A stretch of DNA of 64,000 nt from Korobacter sp036501185 (GCA_036501185.1 DASYAU010000014.1:1-64000); one strand, 5' to 3'; positions 1-9,031 are shown, numbered from the stretch's first letter. Notes: a model not told the origin generated them from the letters alone. Made by a program: numbers and translations.

Positions 1-1
1 C

Positions 2-1585
2 GCGGATGTGCAGAGCATCTTCGGGATGGTGGACCGGCTGACGGCGAACCTGGCGTCGACGTTTTTGCCGGAAGCGGAGCGGCCGACGAAGGGGCCGGAG
101 ATCGAGCAGGCTTCGACGTCGAATGTGGAGGCGTACAAGCACTACCAGTTGGGTTTGGATTATGGGCGTCGCTTCCTGACGGCCGATGCGATGAAGGAAT
201 TGAATGAGGCAGTGCGGCTCGATCCACAGTTTGCGCTGGCGATGCTGGAACTTTCCAGCCAGTACTCGTTGGCCGGCGACTCGAAGAATAGCCAGGAATT
301 TGCGGACCGCGCGGAGCAACTACAGTCGAGGCTGCCGCGGTTCGAGCAGCTTTCGTTGCAAGCGACAAATGCCAAGAGAACGGGTGACTTGGACGCGGCG
401 GTGCAGGCGTATCGGCAACTCGTGACGGAGTACCCGCGGGACGGCTACGATCGCGGTAGCCTGGCGACCTATTTGAGCCTGGTAGGCAAGGTGGATGAGG
501 CTGTGGCGACGCTGAAGGAGGGGCTTGCGACCAGCCCGAAGGACGAGAACCTGCTGAACTTCGATATCTATGCGCTGGCAGAGGCGGGCGATATGCCGGG
601 GGCGATGGCGGCGGATGATGCATACGAGGCAGTGCGCCCGGGTGATCCGAACCCGTTTGATTCCCGGGGGGACGCGCTGTTTTTTGCCGGCAAGTACGAG
701 GAGGCGGTGAGTGCCTATCGCGCGGCGGAGGGAGCCAAAGACGGGTTCAACGAATCGCCCAAGCTGATGATGGTTTACTCCGAAGAAAGAAAGCCGGACA
801 TGGCAAAGGTTGCTTTGCAGCGCTTCGCGAGCGGCGCGACGGCATTGAGGCGTCTCTACGTACCCGTGTTTGAAGCGCAGTTCGCGCAAAACAGTGGCGA
901 TGTGGAAGGAGCGATTGGGAAATACCGGGACGCGTGCAAAGGTCTGGCCGCTGCCGGGCAATACGGGCCCGCAGGCCAAGCGCTGATGGATTATGCGAGA
1001 TTGTCCATCCTGCTCGGACAGACGTCGCAGGCGCTGACTTACGTTCAGCAGCAGAAATTGAATGGCGATGAATTGCAGGCGCTTGCGTTGCTGCAGACCG
1101 TGAGTGGAAACCGCGAGGGAGCGGCGCAGAGTTGGCAGCGATTCGGCGCAACCCACCCGAGAATATCGCCGAGAGTGATTGGATTTTACGGAGCCGCCGC
1201 GGAAGCGTGGAGCGCGATTGTACGGGGGGATGCTGCGCAGGCGGGCGCCGCCGCTGAGAAGCTACCGGATTGGAGCGTGAGGAACTTTTTGTACCTGAAG
1301 GGGAACGCTGCTTTGCTCAATGGCGATTACGCGACGGCTGCAAAAAAACTGGACCGGCAAATCGCGTGGGGAAGAGACATGCAGAACTTTGGCACAATGA
1401 CGGTCCAATTCCCGATCGTTCCGGTGTTGGCGCGTTTCTATCTTGCTGAAGCTTACGAGAAGCAGGGGAAACGAGACCAGGCGCTGAACGAGTACCAGGA
1501 GTTTTTGTCGCACTTCGAGACGTCGCACACGAAGTTGCCGCAGGTGGAACAGGCACGGGCGGAGTTGAAGAAGTTGATGCAGTGA
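2..1585 (+). CDS. TPR-repeat protein, 5' end outside window (probable C-terminal part of a Ser/Thr kinase)
   Basis: The frame is open from base 2 and ends at TGA 1583-1585, so the true start probably lies upstream; a GTG at 8-10 is only the first possible start inside the window. The visible 527 codons hold tandem TPR-like helix pairs, for example around NVEAYKHYQLGLDYGRR and the block AMKELNEAVRLDPQFALAML, which is typical of tetratricopeptide scaffolds. The first residues (VQSIFGMVDRLTANLAS) resemble the end of the TolB/FlgO-like region of acidobacterial kinases, and the next gene is such a kinase starting 10 bp downstream. I therefore infer the C-terminal half of a tandem kinase-TPR gene; the kinase domain itself is not visible. 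Confidence 0.8.
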   Translation, partial: ADVQSIFGMVDRLTANLASTFLPEAERPTKGPEIEQASTSNVEAYKHYQLGLDYGRRFLTADAMKELNEAVRLDPQFALAMLELSSQYSLAGDSKNSQEFADRAEQLQSRLPRFEQLSLQATNAKRTGDLDAAVQAYRQLVTEYPRDGYDRGSLATYLSLVGKVDEAVATLKEGLATSPKDENLLNFDIYALAEAGDMPGAMAADDAYEAVRPGDPNPFDSRGDALFFAGKYEEAVSAYRAAEGAKDGFNESPKLMMVYSEERKPDMAKVALQRFASGATALRRLYVPVFEAQFAQNSGDVEGAIGKYRDACKGLAAAGQYGPAGQALMDYARLSILLGQTSQALTYVQQQKLNGDELQALALLQTVSGNREGAAQSWQRFGATHPRISPRVIGFYGAAAEAWSAIVRGDAAQAGAAAEKLPDWSVRNFLYLKGNAALLNGDYATAAKKLDRQIAWGRDMQNFGTMTVQFPIVPVLARFYLAEAYEKQGKRDQALNEYQEFLSHFETSHTKLPQVEQARAELKKLMQ

Positions 1586-1595
1586 AGGGCGAACA

Positions 1596-4026
1596 TTGAT
1601 CGGGACCACGGTTTCGCATTACACAATTATCGAGAAGCTGGGCGGCGGCGGCATGGGCGTGGTGTACAAGGCCGAAGACACCCGGCTGCACCGCTTTGTC
1701 GCGCTGAAGTTTCTTCCGCCGGAAGTGGCGCGGGATGAGCAGGCGCTGGCGCGCTTTCGACGCGAGGCGCAGGCGGCGTCGGCGTTGAACCATCCGAACA
1801 TCTGCACGATCCATGACATTGGCGAGCAGGACGGGCACGCGTTCATCGCGATGGAGTACCTGGAAGGTACGACGCTGAAGCATCGCATCAACGGGCGAGC
1901 GGTGGAGTTGGAGGAACTGCTCGGGCTGGGGATTGAAATCGCGGATGCGTTGGACGCGGCGCATGCGAAGGGGATTGTGCATCGCGATATCAAGCCGGCC
2001 AATATTTTCGTCACCGATCGCGGGCACGCGAAGATTTTGGATTTCGGGCTGGCGAAGGTGGGAACGCAAGCGGCCGGGGTGAGTGCGTCGGGAAATACGA
2101 TGACGCGCGGGGATGAACAGCTGACGAGTCCGGGGACGACGCTGGGGACGGTGGCGTATATGTCTCCGGAACAGGTCAGAGGGAAGGACCTGGATGCGCG
2201 GACGGATTTGTTTTCGTTTGGCGCGGTGCTGTATGAGATGGCGACGGGGACGCTGCCGTTCCGCGGAGATACGTCGCCGCTGATCTTCAAGGCGATCATG
2301 GACTCGGCGCCGACTGCGCTAGTAAGGATGAATCCAGATGTTCCGCCGGAGCTCGAGCGGATTATTGATAAGGCGCTGGAGAAGGACCGGACCTTGCGCT
2401 ACCAGAGCGCGGCGGAGATGCGCGCGGATTTACAGCGGCTGAAGCGCAGCAGTGAATCCGGGAAGAGCGTGGCGGTGATGTCTGCGCCGCCGGAAAAGAA
2501 GAGCGGATCCGGCAAGAAGATTGCGATTGGGTCGGCGGCAGTGGTGGTGCTGGTGGCAGCTTTGACGGGTGGGTGGTATGCGCTGGCGGGACGCAGTTCG
2601 GGAACGATCGATTCCATTGCGGTGCTGCCGTTCACGACGAGCGGGGCTGGCCAGGACAGCGAATATCTGAGCGACGGGATCACGGATGGCGTGATCAATA
2701 GTTTGACGCGCATCCCGAAGCTGCGGGTGATCGCGCGGAGCACGGCGTTCCGGTTCAAGGGGAAGGATGTGGATCCGCAGAAGGTTGGGAGCCAGTTGGG
2801 AGTGGGCGCGGTGCTGACGGGGTCGTTCGTGCAGCGCGGGAGCACCGTGCAGGTGCAGGCGGACCTGATTGACGTGGCGCACGGAACGCAGTTATGGGGA
2901 GAGCAGTACAGCCGAGAGTTGACGGACGTGGCAACGCTGCAGCAGGCGATTGCGCAGGACGTGTCGCAGAAGCTGCAGGGGAAGCTGGGGTCGGGGCAGC
3001 AACAGCAACTCGCCGAGGGCGGGACGCGGGATTCCGAGGCGTACCAGTTGTATACGCAGGGAATGTTCCTGTGGAACCGGCGCACGGTTCAATCGGTGGG
3101 GGCGAGCATCGATTTGTTCAAGCGCGCGACGGAAAAAGATCCGAACTTTGCGCTGGCTTGGGTGGGATTGGCAAATGCCTATTACATATCGCCGGGATAC
3201 GGAGCGGGAGCCCCGGCGGACGTGTATCCGAAGGCGCTGGAGGCGGGCGCACCGAGCGGTAAAACTGGACGACTCGCTGGCAGAGGCACACACCGCGCTG
3301 GGGATGGCGCTTTCAGGGTTGCGGCGGTACGACAGCGAGACCGAGGGGGAATTCAAGCGGGCACTGGAGCTGAATCCGCGGCTGGCGACGGCGCACTATT
3401 TCTATGCGATCTCGTACCTGATGCCAATGGGGCGGCTGGCGGAAGCCGAAGGGGAGACGCGCAAGGCGCTGGAGTTGGACCCGATGTCGCTGATTGTGCG
3501 TACAAATTTGGCTCGGGTGATCTGCTTCGAGCGCAGGTATGATGACGCCCTGGCGGAATACCGGCGCATTCAGGAGATGGATGCGAACTTTCCTCCACTG
3601 CTTTTCCGGTTGGCGGAGTTGTTGGAATTGAAGGGCGATTTCGCACAGGCGATTCCGTTGCATCAGCGTTGGGCAATGCAGATTTCGAAGGCCCCAACAG
3701 CGACGTCGGAGCAGGTGGAGGAGCATGTTGAAGATGCACTGAAACGGGAGGGTCCGAAGGGTTATTGGCGCGCGAGAATCGAGTTGATGATTGCAGCGAA
3801 CAAACCGGGTGCCGACAGTACTGCCGATATTGCGTTTGCCTATGGACAACTGGGTGATAAAGACAAGGCGTTTGAATGGTTGTCGCGAGCAGTGAATGAA
3901 AACGTGCAGGAGTCTGCCTGGATGAATGCGAACCCGATCTGCGATCCACTGCGGTCAGACCCGAGGTGGGAGCAGTTGTTGCGGAGAGTGGGCGTTACGC
4001 CAGTGAAGGTGGATGTGAAGCAGTGA
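1596..4026 (+). CDS. Ser/Thr protein kinase with TolB-like region and TPRs, interrupted by a frameshift
   Basis: Eukaryotic-like (PknB-type) kinase. The Gly-rich loop GGGGMGVVYKAED is at about residues 16-28, the ATP-binding Lys at 38, catalytic HRDIKPAN at 129-136, DFG at 149-151 and SPE at 190-192. A single membrane segment at about 308-331 would place the kinase in the cytoplasm and the rest outside. The outer part starts with a TolB/FlgO-like region (IAVLPFTTSG) and continues into TPRs. Start is TTG 1596 behind AAGGG; the preceding gene ends 10 bp upstream. The first frame runs off into nonsense after about 3245 and stops at 3542, while the TPR reading continues in the +1 frame from about 3250 to TGA 4026. 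Removing one G from GGG 3245-3247 joins both as EAAHRAVKLDDSLAEAH. It is either a real lesion or a base-call error. Confidence 0.85.
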
Positions 4027-4078
4027 TTCCTTTGCGCGGTTCCGCCATCCAATAAACAGGACATTGGAGCTTATAGAA

Positions 4079-4549
4079 ATGGAAAAGGCTACGTTTGCGG
4101 CGGGGTGTTTTTGGGGCGTCGAAGAGACGTTTCGGACGACGCCGGGAGTGATTGATACTCGGGTGGGATACACCGGAGGGCACACGCAGAACCCGACGTA
4201 TCACGATGTATGCAGCGATGGGACCGGACATGCGGAGGCGGTGGAGGTGACCTACGATTCGGCGAAGGTTTCGTATGAGACGCTGCTGAATATTTTCTGG
4301 GAGAACCATAATCCGACGCAGGTGAACCGGCAGGGACCGGATGTCGGATCGCAGTATCGGTCGGCGATTTTCTTTCATTCGCCCAAGCAGGAAGCGACGG
4401 CAAAGAAATCGAAAGAAGAGTTGGGGAAGAGCGGGAAGTTTTCGCGGCCGATCGCGACGGAAATTGTGAAGGCGGTGGAGTTTTATCCGGCCGAGGATTA
4501 TCACCAGAAGTATTTGCTGAAGCAGGGTAGGACGCATTGCCATTATTGA
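4079..4549 (+). CDS. msrA: Peptide-methionine (S)-S-oxide reductase MsrA
   Basis: Reduces the S-epimer of methionine sulfoxide in proteins and free methionine, repairing oxidative damage in the cytoplasm. The family hallmark GCFWGVEETF is at residues 9-18 with catalytic Cys10; GYTGGHTQNPTYHDVCSDGTGHAE and the later PAEDYHQKYL block are also typical. The protein is 156 aa, normal for a stand-alone MsrA without an MsrB domain. ATG 4079 is chosen because GGAG at 4066-4069 lies 9 bases upstream; an in-frame TTG at 4064 would overlap that site. The C-terminal CHY may carry a resolving Cys. The gene appears monocistronic: it is 52 bp after the kinase and is followed by a strong terminator. Confidence 0.95.
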   Translation: MEKATFAAGCFWGVEETFRTTPGVIDTRVGYTGGHTQNPTYHDVCSDGTGHAEAVEVTYDSAKVSYETLLNIFWENHNPTQVNRQGPDVGSQYRSAIFFHSPKQEATAKKSKEELGKSGKFSRPIATEIVKAVEFYPAEDYHQKYLLKQGRTHCHY

Positions 4550-4591
4550 GTTCGACAGGGCGAGGCTCGGGCCTCGCGCCGGTTCTGAGCC

Positions 4592-4615
4592 GCCCGCTCA
4601 AGCGGGCTTTTTTTT
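4592..4615 (+). terminator. Intrinsic terminator after msrA
   Basis: Stem GCCCGC 4592-4597 pairs with GCGGGC 4602-4607 around a TCAA loop and is followed by eight T (4608-4615), 43 bp after the msrA stop. This is a textbook rho-independent terminator. Confidence 0.9.
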
Positions 4616-4638
4616 GCGAGGGACGCGACGCTGACGCG

Positions 4639-5247
4639 TCGGCAGTGATTCGTAGATTTCGAAAATTTGATCTTTTCGCGGGGGGCGCGAGGCTGGCGCC
4701 TCGCTTGGATGCGTGCCGCCCCTGATGGGGCTTTCGGTGTATTTCGGCGTTGCTCCCCCGGCTGACGCCGGGGTCTTCAAAGGCGACGTCGCGCTTCGCG
4801 CTTGGAGCGATGGAGAAGAATGCCGATTTCAAACATGGAAGACATGAAAGGATCAGGTCGGCAGTGATTCGTAAATTTCGAAAATTGATCTTTTCGCGGG
4901 GGCGCGAGGCTGATGCCTCGCTTGGATGCGTGCCGCCCCTGATGGGGCTTTCGGTGTATTTCGGCGTTGCTGCCCCCGGCTGACGCCGGGGTCTTCAAAG
5001 GCGACGTGGCGCTTCGCGCTTGGAGCGATGGAGAAGAAAGCCGATTTCAAACATGGAAGACATGAAAGGATCACGTCGGCAGTGATTCGCAGATTTCGAA
5101 AAATTGATCTTTTCGCGGGGGCCCGAGCTGGCGCCTCGCTTGGATGCGTGCGGCCCCTGATGGGGCTTTCGGTGTGTTTCGGCGTTGCTCCCCCCGGCTG
5201 ACGCCGGGGTCTTCAAAGGCGACGTCGCACTTCGCGCTTGGAGCGAG
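4639..5247. repeat. 219-bp tandem repeat, about 2.8 copies, hairpin-rich
   Basis: Copies start at the word TCGGCAGTGATTCG at 4639, 4858 and 5076 (periods 219 and 218); the third copy decays after about 5247. Copies 1 and 2 differ at only a few positions by eye. Each carries short perfect hairpins: GCGAGGC/GCCTCGC (4687-4704), GCCCC/GGGGC with loop TGAT (4718-4731) and CCCCGGC/GCCGGGG with loop TGAC (4756-4773). A further hairpin, CGACGC-TGAC-GCGTCG (4626-4641), sits at the left edge. Open frames on both strands follow the repeat period and look non-coding. No protein or known mobile element is recognised. Confidence 0.85.
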
Positions 5248-5327
5248 GAAGGATCGGCGAGGTAAGGGTCGTTGAAATCTGCGGCGCTCAGGACGGTAGG
5301 GGAGTGGGGAATCGCTGGAGAATTGTT

Positions 5328-5336
5328 TGTTACAAT
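5328..5336 (+). promoter_or_regulatory. Extended -10 promoter of the SRP RNA gene
   Basis: TACAAT at 5331-5336 is preceded by TG at 5328-5329, an extended -10 element. The predicted transcription start (about 5343) coincides with the first paired base of the SRP RNA. No convincing -35 hexamer is seen, as is common with extended -10 promoters. Confidence 0.6.
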
Positions 5337-5343
5337 CGAAGGT

Positions 5344-5450
5344 GTCGGGCATCGGTCCCACGCGACGTAATCCTGCGAACCCCGCCAGGTCCGGAAGGAA
5401 GCAACGGTAGTAGGCCAGTACGTGTGCAGCGGGTTCTCCGGTGTCCGGCT
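5344..5450 (+). ncRNA. ffs: Bacterial small signal recognition particle RNA (4.5S type)
   Basis: RNA scaffold of the SRP, which binds Ffh and targets nascent membrane proteins to FtsY. The conserved apical domain is present: CCAGGTCCGGAAGGAAGCA around 5386-5404, with the GGAA tetraloop and the asymmetric internal loop that contacts the Ffh M domain. The ends pair as a 12-bp helix: GTCGGGCATCGG at 5344-5355 with CCGGTGTCCGGC at 5438-5449, allowing G-U pairs. About 107 nt long, normal for the Alu-less bacterial form. A T-run follows immediately. Confidence 0.93.
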
Positions 5451-5457
5451 TTTTTTT
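5450..5457 (+). terminator. ffs: T-tract terminating the SRP RNA
   Basis: Eight T directly follow the closing helix of the SRP RNA, so the RNA's own long hairpin acts as the terminator stem. Confidence 0.75.
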
Positions 5458-5459
5458 GG

Positions 5460-5605
5460 CAGGGGCTGAAGCCCGTTTGAGTTGTGCGGTGACGGCAGCG
5501 CTGAAGCGCTGCCCTGATACAAGACGGCCGGCTTGGTTGAAGCGCTGGGCTGCTACGAAACGGGCGAGCGGCTTTGGTTCAAGTGCTGGGCTGACAGAAA
5601 ATTCA
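5460..5605. repeat. Mini-hairpin intergenic element (family A)
   Basis: Contains GGGC-TGAA-GCCC (5463-5474) and GGCAGCGC-TGAA-GCGCTGCC (5494-5513), followed by CCTGATACAA and two degenerate echoes (words such as GAAGCGCTGGGCTG) to about 5605. Related copies occur at 14411-14475 and 16332-16395. No coding potential; it fills the gap between the SRP RNA gene and fabH. Confidence 0.75.
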
Positions 5606-5737
5606 GGGCTGATCTAGCGATTTCCGAGCTCCATTCAAACCCATCTATTTACCGCTGAGAGTCGATGTCGTGACATTCGTTCCGGCATCGGCGAAAATGA
5701 GGCTTAGTTTCTTTGTTTCCTCTGACGGAGAACTGAT

Positions 5738-6739
5738 TTGACTTCTGTGTGTCGCGCCAAAATCACGGCGCTTGGTGCCTACGTCCCGCCCCGCATTCTC
5801 TCCAACTTCGACCTTGAGAAGATGGTGGATACCACCAATGATTGGATCTTGGAGAGGACGGGAATTAAAGAGCGACATCTTGTGGACAAGGGAGTTGCGG
5901 CGAGCGACTTGGCGGTGGAGGCTGCGAAGAAGTGCCTGACGATGCGGGGGATTGAGCCGAAGGAAGTTGAATGCATCGTGGTGGGAACGGTAACGCCGGA
6001 CATGATGTATCCGTCAACGGCGTGCCTGGTGCAGCACAAGCTGGGGATTCCGAACACCTGGGGCTTCGATATCTCGGCCGGATGCTCGGGGTTCCTCTTC
6101 TCGCTGACGACCGGGGCGAAATTCATTGAGAGCGGGCAGTACAAGAAGGTGCTGGTGATCGGGTCGGACGTGAACTCGTCGATGATCGATTACACGGACC
6201 GCGCGACGTGCATTATTTTTGGCGATGGCGCGGGCGCTGTGCTGCTGGAGCCCGCAGAACATGGTGAAGACGTTGGCGTGATCGACCACGTTCACCAGGT
6301 GGAAGGCGTGGGTGGGCAGTACTTGTGCCAGCCAGGCGGCGGGAGTTTGAATCCGGCTTCGCACGAGACGGTGGACAAGAAGATGCACGTGGTGCACCAG
6401 GATGGGCAGAGTGTTTTCAAATACGCTGTGAAGAAGATGTCGGAGATGACGGAGAAGCTCCTGACGCGCAACAACATGACCGGCAAGGATGTGGATTGCT
6501 TCATCGCGCACCAGGCGAACAAGCGGATTATTGTTGCTACTGCGGAGCGGCTGAAGATGCCGATGGACAAAGTGATTATCAATATCGAGAAATACGGCAA
6601 CACGACGGCGGGGACGATTCCGCTGGCGATGCACACGGCGGTAGAAGAGGGAAAGTTGAAGAAAGGCGATAACGTGCTGCTGGCCGCGGTAGGAGCGGGC
6701 TTCACGAGTGGAGCTACGTTGTTGCGGTGGGCGTACTAA
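5738..6739 (+). CDS. fabH: 3-oxoacyl-[acyl-carrier-protein] synthase III FabH
   Basis: Starts fatty acid synthesis by condensing an acyl-CoA primer with malonyl-ACP. The 333-aa protein has the complete Cys-His-Asn catalytic set: Cys116 in DISAGCSGF, His258 in IAHQANKR (also the ACP-docking helix) and Asn288 in EKYGNTTAGT. The N-terminal TTNDWILERTGIKERH block is also typical. The start is TTG 5738, with GGAG at 5727-5730 seven bases upstream; no nearby ATG fits. It stands alone here, away from other fab genes, and ends in a terminator. Substrate choice (acetyl- versus branched-chain acyl-CoA) cannot be read from the sequence by eye. Confidence 0.95.
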   Translation: MTSVCRAKITALGAYVPPRILSNFDLEKMVDTTNDWILERTGIKERHLVDKGVAASDLAVEAAKKCLTMRGIEPKEVECIVVGTVTPDMMYPSTACLVQHKLGIPNTWGFDISAGCSGFLFSLTTGAKFIESGQYKKVLVIGSDVNSSMIDYTDRATCIIFGDGAGAVLLEPAEHGEDVGVIDHVHQVEGVGGQYLCQPGGGSLNPASHETVDKKMHVVHQDGQSVFKYAVKKMSEMTEKLLTRNNMTGKDVDCFIAHQANKRIIVATAERLKMPMDKVIINIEKYGNTTAGTIPLAMHTAVEEGKLKKGDNVLLAAVGAGFTSGATLLRWAY

Positions 6740-6786
6740 CGGCGGCCAAAGAAAGAGGCAGTTAGCTGTTAGGAAAAAACGAAGAG

Positions 6787-6815
6787 AAGGCCTCGAGAAG
6801 ATCGTGGCCTTTTTA
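6787..6815 (+). terminator. Intrinsic terminator after fabH
   Basis: AAGGCC 6787-6792 pairs with GGCCTT 6806-6811, with an inner CGA/TCG extension, followed by a T-rich run (TTTTATTTT). Confidence 0.75.
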
Positions 6816-6836
6816 TTTTGCGGACGAAACCTTCCG

Positions 6837-7268
6837 TTATTCGGTGTGGGCGGAGTTTTTTTTGCGGCTGTGCGTATCTTTGCGGCGCTGAATGCAGCCA
6901 CGGAGGACGGAGATGAGGTGCTCGGAGTCGACGGGGTAGGTGAGGAAGGCGTCGGCGCCGGAATCGCTGGAGTGCGGGGAGGCGCTGGCGTGTCCACTGG
7001 CGGAGTGGAAGACGATGGCGACGCTATTGTTATTAGTGTTGGCGCGAATGGCGCTGCAGACTTCGAAGCCATCCATGTCGGCCATGCCTACGTCGAGGAG
7101 GACGGCATCGGGATGAGCCTGTTGAAAAATTTCGAGGGCCTCCTGGCCGGAGTGCGCATAGGTGACTTCAAAGCCGGCAGCGGCCAGAAGCTTGCGCAGC
7201 GAATAGCAGTGGATCTCATTATCGTCCACCGTGAGAACGCGCATCGGACGAGGATTTGAGGAGTTCAC
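6837..7268 (-). CDS. Single-domain response regulator (CheY-like receiver) lacking the conserved Lys
   Basis: Receiver domain of a two-component system, 143 aa, with no output domain. Acidic pair Asp15-Asp16 (TVDDN) and phospho-acceptor Asp59 (VLLDVGMADMDGF) are present, and Ser89 occupies the Thr/Ser switch position. The normally invariant Lys of the KP motif is Tyr111 (FLTYPVD), which should weaken phosphorylation-driven switching (inference). The C-terminal tail is basic. The annotated start is GTG 7268; an ATG at 7244 would begin just before the first beta strand and is equally possible. No histidine kinase is adjacent. Confidence 0.88.
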   Translation of the reverse strand: MNSSNPRPMRVLTVDDNEIHCYSLRKLLAAAGFEVTYAHSGQEALEIFQQAHPDAVLLDVGMADMDGFEVCSAIRANTNNNSVAIVFHSASGHASASPHSSDSGADAFLTYPVDSEHLISVLRGCIQRRKDTHSRKKNSAHTE

Positions 7269-7312
7269 GACAACATTCTATCCCATTACGGGAAGGCGTT
7301 GGCTAGGGGGAA

Positions 7313-8050
7313 TTACAGGGATTTCAGGAATAGGAGGGCTTCCTGAAGCTGGGGAAAGAGTTTTTCCTCGGCCTGGAAATCGGAGCCGTGGACGCAGCGG
7401 CGGCTGCCGCGAAGCTTAACCGGGTGCTTAAGGTGGAGCATTTCGTGGTAGAGGAGGTATTCAATCGCATAACGAGGGATTCGGGGGTGGTCGAAGATCT
7501 TGCTGATAACGATAGCGTTATGGGCGGGATCGTAATGGCCGAGAAGGCGGCGGGAGAGGTTGTTGCTCCAGGTGAGCAGGGGGCGGGCCATGAGTCCGAA
7601 GAAGAAGCGCTGATTAAGGTCTTCGAAGATCTGGTCGAGGTCGTAAATTTTGCCCTGGGTGCCGTGGATCTGCTTGCGGCCGCGCATCTGGCGGACGAGG
7701 TGGGCCTTTTCGGTGAGGTCGCGGCTGTTGGTGTATCGGCGGTAGCGGGTGTTGTGCTGGGGTTCGATGGGCTTGCGATAGAGCTTGGCGAGCAGGATGT
7801 GGGCGATGGCCTTGAGGACAGGTTCGGGAGCGCCTTCGAGGAGATCGGAGAGACGGATTTTGAGTTCGCCTTCACGGAGGCGGATGGTGTTGTTGATGTT
7901 GGCAAAGGGGTAGAAGCGGATGTGCATCGGGGGCATGGGGGCGCGCGGACGCAGTTCGCGGTAAGTTTCGTGAAAAATTTCGTGGATGCGGGACAAGGCT
8001 GGGATCAGATTAGCACTCCCAGGCTTGGAAAACCGCCAAACCTGGGGCAC
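7313..8050 (-). CDS. SprT-like zinc metallopeptidase-domain protein
   Basis: Protein of about 245 aa whose C-terminal half resembles the SprT/WSS1-like zincin fold: ALEDLNQRFF-type core (here FEDLNQRFFFG), then the zinc-binding HExxH as HEMLH at 202-206 and a third likely ligand His221 in CVHGSDFQ. The region up to about residue 120 is basic and unassigned. No signal peptide, so cytoplasmic. The start is uncertain; the track-length frame begins at GTG 8050, five bases after the stop of the upstream gene, which supports coupling. It is the last gene of a five-gene minus-strand operon. The substrate is unknown; SprT relatives in eukaryotes cleave DNA-crosslinked proteins, but nothing here proves that role. 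Confidence 0.75.
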   Translation of the reverse strand: MPQVWRFSKPGSANLIPALSRIHEIFHETYRELRPRAPMPPMHIRFYPFANINNTIRLREGELKIRLSDLLEGAPEPVLKAIAHILLAKLYRKPIEPQHNTRYRRYTNSRDLTEKAHLVRQMRGRKQIHGTQGKIYDLDQIFEDLNQRFFFGLMARPLLTWSNNLSRRLLGHYDPAHNAIVISKIFDHPRIPRYAIEYLLYHEMLHLKHPVKLRGSRRCVHGSDFQAEEKLFPQLQEALLFLKSL

Positions 8051-8054
8051 CCCG

Positions 8055-8603
8055 CTACTGCTGGGAGTCGTCTTCTTTTTTTAATTTTTTGTCTTTGGCG
8101 AGGGCGTTTTGGTCCTGCATGGTTTTGCGGGCGTCATCGGCGCCGTTGTTGACGGATTCGATGGTGTCTTGCAGTACGAACTTGTAGGGCTGGGCTTCGT
8201 CTTCGTTCTTGGCGGCTTGCTGGGCGAGATTGCGGAGTTCGACCCGGAAGCCGGAGTCGGCCTCGATGACGAGCTTGAGGGACTTGCGGATGTCCCACTG
8301 CTGGCTGCTGAAGGTGTCGACGTTGTCGGCGATTTCGTCTGCGAGGGAGGAGAAGTCCGCGAGGAGATCGTGGAGTTGCTGCGGGCGATCTTTCGCTTTG
8401 GGATCGGCGAGGAGGGCGTCAATTTTGACCATGCGCGCCTTGGCGAATTCGACGTAGAGCTTGAGGCGCCGATTGGGCTCCATCGCCGTATCGCGAAGCT
8501 TATCGGATTCGTCAGCGGTGAGGGGATCATGGCCCGGGCGTTGCTGGGCGGCGACGGGGAGAACAAGGGCGGCGAGAAGCGCGGATGCAATAAGGACTTT
8601 CAT
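8055..8603 (-). CDS. Small exported helical protein, unknown function
   Basis: 182 aa with a clear signal peptide (MKVLIASALLAALVLPVAAQ) and a cut after about residue 20. The mature part is charged and predicted alpha-helical, ending in a Lys/Asp-rich tail. No known family recognised. Its ATG (8603-8601) overlaps the last base of the upstream stop codon, so translation is coupled. It shares general build (signal peptide, length, helical heptad-like pattern) with the gene before it, and the two might be distant paralogs. A periplasmic location is inferred. Confidence 0.8.
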   Translation of the reverse strand: MKVLIASALLAALVLPVAAQQRPGHDPLTADESDKLRDTAMEPNRRLKLYVEFAKARMVKIDALLADPKAKDRPQQLHDLLADFSSLADEIADNVDTFSSQQWDIRKSLKLVIEADSGFRVELRNLAQQAAKNEDEAQPYKFVLQDTIESVNNGADDARKTMQDQNALAKDKKLKKEDDSQQ

Positions 8604-9031
8604 CAGTGTTTCTTCTTGAACATGAAGTCGAGGAGTTGATCGTGGGTGGTTTGGACGGAGTCAAGGACTCTCTGGACTCCGTCCTGTTCTTCGAAGTCGA
8701 CGCTTTGCTTGATGTCGAGGAGGCGCTTGGCGATTTTGCGGATCTCTATCTCGGTACTTTTTTCGTGCTTCCCGAGCTGCTGGGAGGTGTCGGCGGCGAC
8801 CTTGGTGTACTCATTCACGTCCTGAAGGTCGGCGAGGCCTTGCTGGTCTTTTCCATCTTTATAAGCCTGGTCGGCCGCCTTGGTTTGGAGGTCGGCGAAG
8901 TAGAGGGCGTTCTTGATCTTGTCGGTGCCGTTGGAGGAAGCGATGCGGGCTTTCCAGTCGATTTGCGCAGGCGCGGCCGCAGCGAGAAGCGTGGAAGTGG
9001 CGAGCGTGATGGCGATGCGGCTGAGCCTCAT
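8603..9031 (-). CDS. Small exported helical protein, unknown function
   Basis: 142 aa from ATG 9031, chosen because it gives a clean signal peptide (MRLSRIAITLATSTLLAAAAPAQ) and an ATGA overlap with the stop of the TPR gene upstream; the open frame extends 16 codons further but without a leader. The mature region is rich in Lys/Asp/Gln, predicted helical, and ends in FKKKH. Family unknown. Position between a periplasmic TPR protein and another small exported protein suggests they act together in the envelope (inference). Confidence 0.78.
   Translation of the reverse strand: MRLSRIAITLATSTLLAAAAPAQIDWKARIASSNGTDKIKNALYFADLQTKAADQAYKDGKDQQGLADLQDVNEYTKVAADTSQQLGKHEKSTEIEIRKIAKRLLDIKQSVDFEEQDGVQRVLDSVQTTHDQLLDFMFKKKH

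Noticed and set aside
4537..5480. Several open frames of 60-175 codons on both strands in the tandem repeat
   Set aside because: They repeat with the 219-bp period, have no ribosome site or family resemblance, and follow the hairpin-rich composition.
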